From: Fragilariopsis cylindrus CCMP1102
Taxonomy: Eukaryota > Bacillariophyta > Bacillariophyceae > Bacillariales > Bacillariaceae
Assembly (NCBI GenBank): GCA_900095095.1
Contig: FMBT01000316.1
Location: 248,001-312,000, forward strand
Reading direction: 5' to 3'
Length of the DNA stretch: 64,000 bases
The position numbers and the translations under genes are program-made. Position 1 is the first letter of the stretch; each line of letters opens with the position of its first letter. Below the pieces are notes generated by a model, which saw only the letters and a list, made by a program, of their open reading frames with translations, searched no databases and had not been told where the DNA came from. This document shows positions 43,341 through 52,882 of the stretch, piece by piece.

Positions 43341-46300
43341 ATGATGAACAGCGGCAGAAGAGAAGACGATGACAATGACAATAATGATGCAAATTTTCTA
43401 CCAACCTTAGAGGAAGAAGGGGATGGTGATATAAGTAGTCGTACCGATGCTGATTTTTTATTTCCTCCTTCTGCTTCGTCGTCGTCAACAACAACAACAA
43501 AAAAGGGAACGACAACAACAACAGAAACAAAAGAGAATACATCAAGAAGAATTTCATTTTCTGATGATAAGAAGAAGGACGATAGTGATGACAATAATAA
43601 TAATAATAATGTGGACAAAATCAAAAATAATAATAGAATACCAACAGATATACCAAGGGAAATTCCTCATACACTACTGGAAGACGAACCACTAGCTCCA
43701 CATTCTCCTTTAAGAATGATGAAATCATATGTCCAACCACTTTCATCAGGAAGTAGTAGTAAGACAAATCGTAGATTATCATCATCAACAACAAATTCTA
43801 GTGGTAAGAGTAGTGGTGGTGGTGTTAGTGTTAGTGATAGTGTTAGTGATAGTGATGCTGAAAGTAGTTTTGATAGTCGTACTACTACTAGTTGTGGTGG
43901 TATTGGTGGTATTTGCGATGATAGCAACAACAACAATAATACTAGTAATAAGAAGAAGAAACAACAGAATTTCTTTACTTCTAATAATACAAGTAGTAGC
44001 ATATCAGGTACTACCCCATTAACATTTTCAGAAGTATTACAAAATCGTTCTGATTCAATACGTGCATCATTAGCATATGGTGGAAGTAGTGGTAATGGAT
44101 CATCATCGTCAGGATCTAATAACCGACGAAGTACTACTAGGACTAGTTCTCGATACGGCGGTAGTGGTCATAGTAATGATAGTAGTTCAAATTCCTATTC
44201 ATCAGGATCAGGTGGATCAAGATCAAGACGTCATGGTAGTCCATCATTAATTTCGTCACGAGGATCAATAGGAATGGCGAGTAGTGGTAGTGCTGGTAGT
44301 ACTGGTAGTACTGGTAGTCGATATAGTTATAGCCGATACGGACAACATACAATAAACCAATCAAGGTATCAAAGTAAACAACAACAACAACAAAATTATA
44401 AATCTTCTACTTCTCAGTATAATAAATCACATAATTTGTACAATACAATAACAGCACAACAACGAACAACCGCAACAACAACAACTGTACGTGGACGTGG
44501 CGGTGTTATAACAAGAGGTCCTGTATATCGGGAATATAAAATTGATGATTATGCATTAGTTATAAGTGAAGGTAGTACATGTGTACCAACAGATTTAACT
44601 GTCCAACCAACAATTGGTACACAAGGTACTACTACACGTAGGACTACTACTTCTACCGGTGGTAGCAGTCTATCATCACGGATGACGATAACTAATCAAA
44701 CAGGAGTACATGCTACTACTATGAATAGTAGTAATAAATTTGAAGATACTGCTACACAACAGTTCGATAATAAGAATCCTATTATGAGTACTATCATGAA
44801 CAAAAGTATCGTGTCCGTTACTGGTGGTGGAGGTCGAGGATCATTACTTTTACCTGGTGGTGGTGGCGGCGGCGGTGTTACTGCTGCATGTGATGGTGAT
44901 GGCAATGGTAATGACAATGAAACCAACAACAACAACAACAATAGCAATTACTTACTAGTTAATAAGCATGGATATTTAAAAGGTGAAGGTATAATACCAG
45001 AAGAAACAATTGGTCCATACCTATATGTATTAACAAAAATTGTTATGATACGTTATGAAGAACATGAAGTATTTTGGACTGTTCAAAGACAAGATAATGG
45101 TGAAGAGATGAGAGGTGATGCTTGTTATATGGAACCAATACCAACAGAAAATGGATTAATCGCAGCATTACGTGCAGCAAGACGGAATAAGAAAGGATCT
45201 TGTGGTGGTGGTGAATTTGGTGGTGATTATTGTGATGTGGATGAATTATTACTATTAGATTCAATTGATCGTGATGGGACTGATATACATAAACATGCCA
45301 CAAGATTTAATATGATACGAACAATAATAGTGAATTTTTTCTGTATATTGTGTTGTTGTCCGATATTTTGTTTATGGGAGGTATGGTTAATGGTAAAAGA
45401 AACCGATACGTATTTTGCTATATTACATCATGGTAAATTATTCTTAAATGGTATTGAACCATATAAAATATCATTCCGTATAACATCTGTTAATTATATT
45501 GTATTATGTTCTATATGGTATTTATTTATTGATCAAATCCGATTAGCATTTATACCATATACTGCTGATACGGGATTAGCATGGGTCAATTTTATTGTTT
45601 GGTTAATTATGGTACTCGAATTGATATCTGAATTCTTTATTCGTCCAGATGGATGGTATGGTTTGGTACGATCTGATCATGCATTTACACCCAAAACGGC
45701 ACGATACATTAATGCAATACATCTGTTTGTTGAAAGTATTTCATTAGGATTCTTCATTCCGGTATTTATCTGTATATTTAATGATGATTTAAGTTGTAGC
45801 GACAGAGTTACTACATTTTCCTTTTTATGGTCCACGATTGCGTCCGTAGTTGGACCGCATTTGTCCCAAGCATTAATTGGACGAGCATTTTATGGTGTCA
45901 TCCGATTTCGTGTATTTGCTCTTATCCGACATTGGAGGAATGCATGGATCGATTTCACTTTTTTAAATGAAAGGAAGTATAAAAAATTGAAAGAGAAGAA
46001 ACGAATGATGAAACGTCATTATAAATTTATCATGAACGATGATAGGAGTGTTGATACCACAGATACGATGGACGACGATGACGATAATGACCGGTCGAAA
46101 CGCGAGTTGGCATACGGTGGTGGCGGAGGTGTTGATAGAGATGACGACCGTCGTCGTCACAGTCGGAATTCGTCGTATCTTGACGACCAAAAATTCAAAG
46201 CTACATCAACAATAGCCATTATACAAGGAAAAGAGTGCGAAGAAGCTAAATTAAAAGCCTCGAATATCGGAACAGCATTGATGACGGTCAATTCGCATCG

Positions 46301-48623
46301 TGCATTATTTATGATATGTTTCCTAGCCGCTACCTTTCCAATGATATTTCTTATAGATGATCAAAGAGTAATGAATCCTCAAGGTTCACAAATGGTGGAG
46401 TACCTACAAGAGATAAATCAGCAGGTCCCTTTCGATATAGAAGACAATCACACCGATTGTGAATACCTATACAGCTCTGTAGATTCGTGGGTTAAATCCT
46501 TGGCCCCTCTTTATGTTCCAAATAGACAAGATGCCTCAAAATTTCTGCTTACCGTTTCAATCAGACCACCTAGATGTTATGAAAAATTCAACGAAACAAA
46601 GAATGGAAACTTCACCTTTTACGTCGGCGATGGTTGCCCGTCTTGGTCTTGGCCCGAGGAAAAATTCACCGGTGGGTGCATCTACGCAAATGCTTTAAAT
46701 ATATCTCAAGAAGGAATGACTATGGAAGAAGTCGCACCGATTTTATCATTACGTCTTGGAAGCATCGAAACTTACCGTACATATCTAAACGTCACAAATA
46801 CAGATACAAATTCAACAACAACAACTGCGTTTGCTATCTCTGCTTCGTTCAATTACACGCATGCAGTTCGACAAGGATCAATTATGTCATTCGTTCTACA
46901 GCTTTTACTCCCACTAATCATTATTGGTTCACTAAAAGTATTGCGGGCTGATGCGGTAAATTTAGTTCTTGGATCATTACGAAGTATGCTCAGGATTGTT
47001 GCCCGCTATGCGAAGAATCCGCTAGCGCAATCATCTATCGACGACGATGATTACTATAATAACCGTCACCACGGAACTGGACGTGGACGTAATACTAGCG
47101 ACTCTGGCTCATATGCTTCTTCCGCGGACGGCAGCGATACCGATGATTACGATGGCGATAACGACGAAGGTGATAACAACAATATCGCGGGGGCATACGA
47201 AACCGAACAACTCGTTACGGCTGTCTCGAAGATTACTGATCTACTGCGGAAATGTTGGGGTGTTGCAGGAGCTGATATTATATCTACCAATCTTGCCTCG
47301 AGGAATGGAGACTTTGAAGTATTCAATCCAACAGTACCCGGAAAGAACGTATTTGCATTATTTGCTTTTGCTAAAATTTGTGATTTCGACCATGCATTAA
47401 AGAATTTAGGTGGGGATGTTATGATTCTTATAAATGACGTTGCCGATGTCGTACACGGAGAGGTATTTCGTTGGGGATTCGGCGATTCCGGTCAATGCAA
47501 CAAGAATCTTGGTGCTTCATTTTTCATGGTATTTAGAATAGGTTCCGTTAAAGATACTGTAGAGAAATTAGACGAAGCCACTCGAGTTGTCTTTTCCACT
47601 GCCGGAGGAAGGAAAGCCAGTATAAAGAAACGATCTCGACGATCTCGTGTGTCGTTGGCTTACAGTCGTGTTTCGAGTACCGATACAAACAATTCTCGTA
47701 GTTCCAGTCTTGGTGGGATTTCTGCAAAAAAATTAACGACGGATCTTAATGCCGGAAAAGATGTGGCCATGGAAGCCATGGAGTCGGCACGACAATTATC
47801 GCTCTTACGCATCCCTGGAATTCAAACCTTTACCGACCGAGCCGTGATAGGGATGTTAAAGTCTTTTGCTGGGATTCATAGAGATAATCAGCTACGAGCT
47901 TGGTCTCGAGATTTTCGTCTTAGTGCTGGTGTAGGTACCTGGTCGGTCGATATGATATTCGGGATGGACGCCGGTTGGGCTGTCGAGGGTGCGGTCGGGA
48001 GCGAATACAAGATCGATGCAACCTACCTATCTCCTCATGTGAATATGGCAGCAAGAATGATGAGTGCATGCAAGCATTACGGGGTGAATATTTTAGTGAG
48101 CGAAGCTGTCCAGGAACTTATGTCCGAACCTGCCAAGAACAAGATGCGCAATTTGGATCGTGTTACTGTTAAGGGAAGTTCCCAAGTTCAAAATGTTTAC
48201 ACGTACGATACTCGGTCTAGAGGTGCAGACTTTTTCTTGCACAATGTTACAGACGCACAAGCAGAAGATCAAGCAAGAAGTTATGAACCCAGTATATGGG
48301 ATAACGATGCAGATTTGAAGGCGATGAGACATCACGTAACGGAAGACTTCGATTTAGAATTTATGGCCGGGATGAAATACTACTACGACGGTGATTGGCC
48401 GGCTGCTATTGAAAAGTTTGAATCTGCAAACGAGATCATGGTTACCGCGGCGATGGAAGAGGGTTATCTACATGATGAAATGGACGATTCTCCTGATCGG
48501 AAGGAGTTGTATCGTCACGAGACCTACGACCGACCGAGTAGATACCTTATCAACTTTATGAAGTCAAAAGGAAGTAAAGCACCTGAAGACTGGGATGGAT
48601 GGCATCCACTTTTGAGCAAATAG
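43341..48623 (+). CDS. Large membrane protein with C-terminal class III nucleotidyl-cyclase-like domain
   Basis: 1760 residues in one exon. Residues 1-530 are Ser/Thr/Asn/Gly-rich low complexity. Residues about 660-880 hold a cluster of about six transmembrane spans (VNFFCILCCCPIFCLWEVWL, LCSIWYLFIDQIRLAFI and others). A further span at about 985-1003 (ALFMICFLAATFPMIFLI) and one at about 1180-1198 (FVLQLLLPLIIIGSLKVL) bracket a probably extracytoplasmic Cys-containing loop with several N-x-S/T sites. The cytosolic cyclase-like domain spans about 1330-1625. SEYKIDATYLSPHVNMAARM matches the conserved core, including the catalytic Asn and Arg (NMAAR), and RVTVKGSSQVQNVYTYD ends it. The two metal-binding Asp positions read FALFAFAKICDF and GASFFMVF, so both appear replaced. 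Members make cAMP or cGMP; this one may be a regulatory pseudo-cyclase or need a partner. Codon use shifts to a more mixed pattern after about 46200. Confidence 0.82.
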   Translation: MMNSGRREDDDNDNNDANFLPTLEEEGDGDISSRTDADFLFPPSASSSSTTTTKKGTTTTTETKENTSRRISFSDDKKKDDSDDNNNNNNVDKIKNNNRIPTDIPREIPHTLLEDEPLAPHSPLRMMKSYVQPLSSGSSSKTNRRLSSSTTNSSGKSSGGGVSVSDSVSDSDAESSFDSRTTTSCGGIGGICDDSNNNNNTSNKKKKQQNFFTSNNTSSSISGTTPLTFSEVLQNRSDSIRASLAYGGSSGNGSSSSGSNNRRSTTRTSSRYGGSGHSNDSSSNSYSSGSGGSRSRRHGSPSLISSRGSIGMASSGSAGSTGSTGSRYSYSRYGQHTINQSRYQSKQQQQQNYKSSTSQYNKSHNLYNTITAQQRTTATTTTVRGRGGVITRGPVYREYKIDDYALVISEGSTCVPTDLTVQPTIGTQGTTTRRTTTSTGGSSLSSRMTITNQTGVHATTMNSSNKFEDTATQQFDNKNPIMSTIMNKSIVSVTGGGGRGSLLLPGGGGGGGVTAACDGDGNGNDNETNNNNNNSNYLLVNKHGYLKGEGIIPEETIGPYLYVLTKIVMIRYEEHEVFWTVQRQDNGEEMRGDACYMEPIPTENGLIAALRAARRNKKGSCGGGEFGGDYCDVDELLLLDSIDRDGTDIHKHATRFNMIRTIIVNFFCILCCCPIFCLWEVWLMVKETDTYFAILHHGKLFLNGIEPYKISFRITSVNYIVLCSIWYLFIDQIRLAFIPYTADTGLAWVNFIVWLIMVLELISEFFIRPDGWYGLVRSDHAFTPKTARYINAIHLFVESISLGFFIPVFICIFNDDLSCSDRVTTFSFLWSTIASVVGPHLSQALIGRAFYGVIRFRVFALIRHWRNAWIDFTFLNERKYKKLKEKKRMMKRHYKFIMNDDRSVDTTDTMDDDDDNDRSKRELAYGGGGGVDRDDDRRRHSRNSSYLDDQKFKATSTIAIIQGKECEEAKLKASNIGTALMTVNSHRALFMICFLAATFPMIFLIDDQRVMNPQGSQMVEYLQEINQQVPFDIEDNHTDCEYLYSSVDSWVKSLAPLYVPNRQDASKFLLTVSIRPPRCYEKFNETKNGNFTFYVGDGCPSWSWPEEKFTGGCIYANALNISQEGMTMEEVAPILSLRLGSIETYRTYLNVTNTDTNSTTTTAFAISASFNYTHAVRQGSIMSFVLQLLLPLIIIGSLKVLRADAVNLVLGSLRSMLRIVARYAKNPLAQSSIDDDDYYNNRHHGTGRGRNTSDSGSYASSADGSDTDDYDGDNDEGDNNNIAGAYETEQLVTAVSKITDLLRKCWGVAGADIISTNLASRNGDFEVFNPTVPGKNVFALFAFAKICDFDHALKNLGGDVMILINDVADVVHGEVFRWGFGDSGQCNKNLGASFFMVFRIGSVKDTVEKLDEATRVVFSTAGGRKASIKKRSRRSRVSLAYSRVSSTDTNNSRSSSLGGISAKKLTTDLNAGKDVAMEAMESARQLSLLRIPGIQTFTDRAVIGMLKSFAGIHRDNQLRAWSRDFRLSAGVGTWSVDMIFGMDAGWAVEGAVGSEYKIDATYLSPHVNMAARMMSACKHYGVNILVSEAVQELMSEPAKNKMRNLDRVTVKGSSQVQNVYTYDTRSRGADFFLHNVTDAQAEDQARSYEPSIWDNDADLKAMRHHVTEDFDLEFMAGMKYYYDGDWPAAIEKFESANEIMVTAAMEEGYLHDEMDDSPDRKELYRHETYDRPSRYLINFMKSKGSKAPEDWDGWHPLLSK

Positions 48624-48789
48624 CTAGCACCTTGTCGAAAGACACTACACATGTACTCTATCATACGCCTAGTTCTTTCCTATAAAATATTTCCTGCGTA
48701 GATTTGTATTGTTTAGAATATTCTGACCGAACCGAAATTGCAATCGTTTCCATCATCTACTAGTGCAAGTTACTAGAAAAGTAGAAATA

Positions 48790-49689
48790 TCATCGCAAAA
48801 TCTCCCCGAAATATTTCCAGATTGAACCCAAAATTTCAAAGATCAAATTTTGTAATGAGGGTAAGGTCAAGATAGCAGTACCAAGAAGAAAACAAGGAAA
48901 AGAAGAAAGAATGATTTTTTTGTAACCGAAGATTCGTGTTGTTATGCCAGCACAGCAATACCAACCGGCAAGTAATAAGCATAACCCATAAATCGTAAAG
49001 ATCGATATACTATCCTTTTCGTTTTCATATCCCATATCAAGCAGTAGCGAAGCGTTGGTAATGTCGCTGTTGAGGACTACGATACCAACAACAATGGTAG
49101 ACAAGAATAATATTGTGGAAACGAACGCTGAGATTTGAATTCTTCTGATCACGATGTCGAAAACAATTGAAGAAAATCCCGTCACAAAGTAGTTCGCAAA
49201 CCATTTCGTTGTATCGTTAACTTCGTGGTCTTCTTCGCCCCCTGCTCCTCCTTCTCCATGGGCATCTTGATCGATGAAAAAGAACGGCAACGAATACACA
49301 ATTGTGTTCACGAGCAATGCAGATACTATGCGTGTAGTAATGTTTCTCATTGTTCCATTCCGGGGAAGACGACGATGATGTAGTATCGAATAACCCGTCC
49401 CTCCATATAATCGCACGTCGTATAAGTTCTTTTGTAGGAAGTTTCCAAACATCCAAAGGATAATTGTCCATACTACGTGTAGTGTTGTTACTTCGTATCG
49501 TTCAGATTCTGATAGGATTTTTTTAACTAAATCTGCTACTGCAGTAGGAGATGATGCCATAATATCCTTATTATCACCATAATTATTGCTGTTCGTCTGA
49601 ATGTCATTGATCAATGTCGACAACATACTGTAGTATCGCTTGTCGAAAAAGAGTTGGATTATGTTTTCATTGACGCCGTCACCCAGCAT
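48790..49689 (-). CDS. Polytopic membrane protein of unknown family
   Basis: 299 residues, single exon, convergent with the cyclase-like gene (166 bp apart). Six likely spans: about 68-88 (TTLHVVWTIILWMFGNFL), 118-138, 162-180, 188-206, 228-250 (FTIYGLCLLLAGWYCCAGIT) and 258-276. The soluble N-terminus (VADLVKKILSESERYEVTTL) precedes the first. I recognise no family. ATG 49687-49689 is preceded by a GATGAG/CATCCT microsatellite in the 5' flank that could be misread as coding His-Pro or Met-Arg repeats. Codon use resembles the 3' half of the cyclase gene. Function unknown. Confidence 0.65.
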   Translation of the reverse strand: MLGDGVNENIIQLFFDKRYYSMLSTLINDIQTNSNNYGDNKDIMASSPTAVADLVKKILSESERYEVTTLHVVWTIILWMFGNFLQKNLYDVRLYGGTGYSILHHRRLPRNGTMRNITTRIVSALLVNTIVYSLPFFFIDQDAHGEGGAGGEEDHEVNDTTKWFANYFVTGFSSIVFDIVIRRIQISAFVSTILFLSTIVVGIVVLNSDITNASLLLDMGYENEKDSISIFTIYGLCLLLAGWYCCAGITTRIFGYKKIILSSFPCFLLGTAILTLPSLQNLIFEILGSIWKYFGEILR

Positions 49690-49740
49690 GATGATGAGGA
49701 TGAGGATGAGGATGAGGATGAGGATGAGGATGAGGATGCT
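49690..49740. repeat. (GATGAG)n microsatellite
   Basis: About eight GATGAG hexamers on the plus strand, immediately 5' of the minus-strand membrane-protein start. Confidence 0.9.
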
Positions 49741-50143
49741 TATGAGATGGTTTTATAAAGGAAAGAAAAACGATGGCCGTTTCATATCAGATTTTATCAG
49801 CGACAAGCAACAAAACAAAAAAGCAAAGCAAAGCAACACTACCGTCGCACGAGTTGAATGAATCGCAGAAAATGCATGTGGTCATCATAATATTATTATG
49901 CGCCGTTCGGTTCCCACTATGTAATTTTCAATCCCGCACGAAACATACCGTAAAGTGTGATTGATTTGTACTGTACAGGGAGCACAATAATTTTTTATGA
50001 GTTTTGTGTGAGAGAGAAAATCTAATTAAAAAAAAAAAAAAATGAGAATAGACTAACTAAGCTAAAGAAAAAAAGGACAAATTACTATACTAACTTCTTT
50101 TAACGTTTTCTTACTTCCTTTTTTTTTTTACAACTTATGACAA
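49741..50143. other. Intergenic, no gene seen
   Basis: About 400 bp holding the 5' flank of the membrane-protein gene and the 3' flank of the sulfotransferase-like gene. A17 run near 50025-50041. Confidence 0.5.
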
Positions 50144-51790
50144 CTAATGGCTATGACCATGACATCCAGCATGAATTGTACGTTGATGTGCTGTATAAAA
50201 TAAATCTAAATATGGTTTATTATTTTGTATAAATGTATTCAATTCATTTATCATACTACTACTATCTGTAGTTGTGGTATTGGTAGTGTTACTATTGGCA
50301 CTATTGTTTTTGAATAATAATAACGATGATGATATTGATTGTTTTTTCTTATAAGTGTTCTCTATAATATGTTCATAATCATCATTGACATTATTTGTTG
50401 ATGACGACCAACCCCATACATCACGTATCAATGTTTTCCAATCATTCTCAATTCCTTCGTTAAGATTAGAATTATTGTCTTCATTATTGTCATAGTCGTT
50501 GTCAGCGTTACCATTCTCGTCCTCATAAAAATCTATACAACCTAATGAATTCTCTACATTATTTGTCAATTGTGATTCTAATATTTGTAACATTGTTATA
50601 TATAATCTGGATGCAAATAAATAACCATGTGATCCATGAAAATTACGTTTATAGACTGTTGAGATTAATATATCAATTGGATTTCGATATATATAGAGAT
50701 GTTTACATATCACATTTGCGTTATGACATGCATGATATAATAGATCTAAACTTAAATGTTGATAGGAACGACATGACTGTAGTTTTTGTGATTGTGATTG
50801 TTGATCTTGTGAATTTTGTTTCTGTTGTAGATCTTTCCAATTTGGATAGGATAACATACCATATCTTGGTGTATTACCAAATCCACCATTAATTGGTATA
50901 CGTAATTTTATTTTTGATTTCAATTTTTTCAATTCGTCGTCGTCGTCTTGATCATCAGTATTATTCTCATTATCATTATTTTCAATAACTAATTGTTTAA
51001 TATCATTCAATGCAGTCACAACTCTATTAAATATTTCTTGTGAATTTGGATCATATGATTCTTCTGATTCATGTTCTACATTTAATTTTCTACCACCTGC
51101 TGTACTACTGCTACTAGTAGTAGTAGTAGCCCTACTACTACTACTACTACTCTGCTGTCGTGTTCGTTTACTACTACTATTACTCTTCTTTGCTTTATTA
51201 TTCTTTGCTTTCTTATTCTTTGCTTTGCTTTTTTGTATTGGAACACGTCTTTCTGTACATGGTGCATTAATTAATCCAATATTTGATTTTGTATCAAATA
51301 AGGAATGACGTAATTCATTTAATAATGATTGTGGAAAATTTGAACTTTTGCTTGATGTGCTTGTGCTTGTTGTGCTTTGGCTTTGACTGTTGCTGGTGAT
51401 TAAATTTTGATATAGTTTAAAATAGGGACTTTGATCAATTAATGCATTATATAAATGATGTCCCGTACCTTCTAATCCAAGTACAACCACAAATTCAAAA
51501 TTATTACTGTCATTGTCATTGTCATCGCCATTTGTATCTGTATTGGCATTGTCATTGTCACTGCCATTGCCATTGTCATTGCCTGTAGCTGTATTCGTCG
51601 TCTTGGTCGTCTTCATTGTCGTCTTGGTAATTTTATCATTATTACTAGAAGCAATTATTGTGATAGTATCAAATAATAAATAACGTATTCCTAATGTAAC
51701 TAAAATTATTATTCCATATTCTATCAATTTATTTCTAGTATTACATCTGTTATTGTTACTTTTATTGTTGGCTTTACTTATTGGCTGCAT
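50144..51790 (-). CDS. Type II membrane sulfotransferase-like protein
   Basis: 548 residues, single exon. An N-terminal signal-anchor at about residues 22-48 (LIEYGIIILVTLGIRYLLFD) is followed by a Thr/Asn/Asp-rich stem. The P-loop-like segment VVVLGLEGTGHHLYNALI (about 101-118) fits the 5'-PSB loop of stramenopile sulfotransferase-like proteins. YIYRNPIDILISTVYKR (about 365-381) matches the 3'-phosphate-binding R-x-P-x-D-x4-S segment. Ser/Arg/Lys-rich and Asp/Asn-rich insertions separate the motifs. The end is YLDLFYTAHQRTIHAGCHGH, with a His-rich tail. A Golgi carbohydrate sulfotransferase role is inferred; diatoms make sulfated polysaccharides. It differs in the P-loop (GLEGTGHH versus GFPKCGTT) from the frameshifted gene at 3416, so the two are separate subfamilies. 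Confidence 0.72.
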   Translation of the reverse strand: MQPISKANNKSNNNRCNTRNKLIEYGIIILVTLGIRYLLFDTITIIASSNNDKITKTTMKTTKTTNTATGNDNGNGSDNDNANTDTNGDDNDNDSNNFEFVVVLGLEGTGHHLYNALIDQSPYFKLYQNLITSNSQSQSTTSTSTSSKSSNFPQSLLNELRHSLFDTKSNIGLINAPCTERRVPIQKSKAKNKKAKNNKAKKSNSSSKRTRQQSSSSSSRATTTTSSSSTAGGRKLNVEHESEESYDPNSQEIFNRVVTALNDIKQLVIENNDNENNTDDQDDDDELKKLKSKIKLRIPINGGFGNTPRYGMLSYPNWKDLQQKQNSQDQQSQSQKLQSCRSYQHLSLDLLYHACHNANVICKHLYIYRNPIDILISTVYKRNFHGSHGYLFASRLYITMLQILESQLTNNVENSLGCIDFYEDENGNADNDYDNNEDNNSNLNEGIENDWKTLIRDVWGWSSSTNNVNDDYEHIIENTYKKKQSISSSLLLFKNNSANSNTTNTTTTDSSSMINELNTFIQNNKPYLDLFYTAHQRTIHAGCHGHSH

Positions 51791-52882
51791 CCTATTATAT
51801 AACTACAGTACTGTACTATACTGTACAGCAATATATGAATACAGTAGTTGACGAGGACGAGGACGAGGACGATGACGAGGACGGTTGAATTATAATACCA
51901 CACTCGTCGTGCTATCTTGAGTCAGAACTACTTGCTTTGCTATTGAGCGATATGATAAAGTCCTGAAGAATGTATTTTTTTTTGACACAAAATCTACCGT
52001 CAAGAACAACAGCAAACAACTTTGATACTGTAATAAAATAAATGATGAATGATGTGAAAACGAAAACGAAAAATATTATAAATAAGTATGAGCAAAATTT
52101 TAAATTGCCTTCCACCCCCTCGCCATATCGCAACCTCTCTCTAGTATCCCGCACGATTTTTCGATTTCGCGCGCTCACTCGGAGTGTGAAAAGCAAACAA
52201 CGCGTCCGATGTGGTAATGAAAAATGGTAAACCTAACGGTCGCCTCCAAATATAAATAAATAAATAGTCGCTTACATCTCATTTTTGACGTTGAAAATTC
52301 TAGGATAATGTCATTTATTATGCTCAATAGCTTAAAGAAGTTGGTCCTGTGCGACTCCTCTTCGAAATTTTTAATATTCGGCTCATCATGCCATGCGATA
52401 CTATCAAACCCTTCATCAGACCTCGTCGTCTTTAACTGCTACTAACTGCTACTACTATGTAAAACAGCCATCTATCAGCCAATAACCATGATTTTTTATT
52501 TACGTTTTTACAATGCCATTCAATCTCCCACCGAAAATCTGTGTCTTCTTCTTCACGACACACACCCTCGGAGATATTGTAGCCTACTTAGGAAAGCAAC
52601 TCATTCACTCACTGTTTCTAACACTACTACCCACAGTAAGCAAGTCCTGGCAACTAACCAACTAAAACCAAACCAACCAACAAACAAACTAACTAACTAA
52701 CTAACTAACTAACTACGTAAGGTAGTAGAGTTGAGCCTCGTAGTAGTAGTAGCAGTTTGCCTTGTCTCTTCAAAAAGCTTCCTTCCGTGTTGCCTATATC
52801 TAGTCAGCGTTTATTATTTATAAAAGAAAAAGAAAGAAGAAAGGAACAGAGAGAGAGAGAACGAGAGATAAAGGAATAGGAA
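51791..52882. other. Intergenic between divergent genes
   Basis: About 1.1 kb with probable promoters of both neighbours. (GACGAG)n at 51848-51882, (AACT)n at 52683-52713, and (GTA)n at 52739-52751. No gene seen. Confidence 0.5.
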
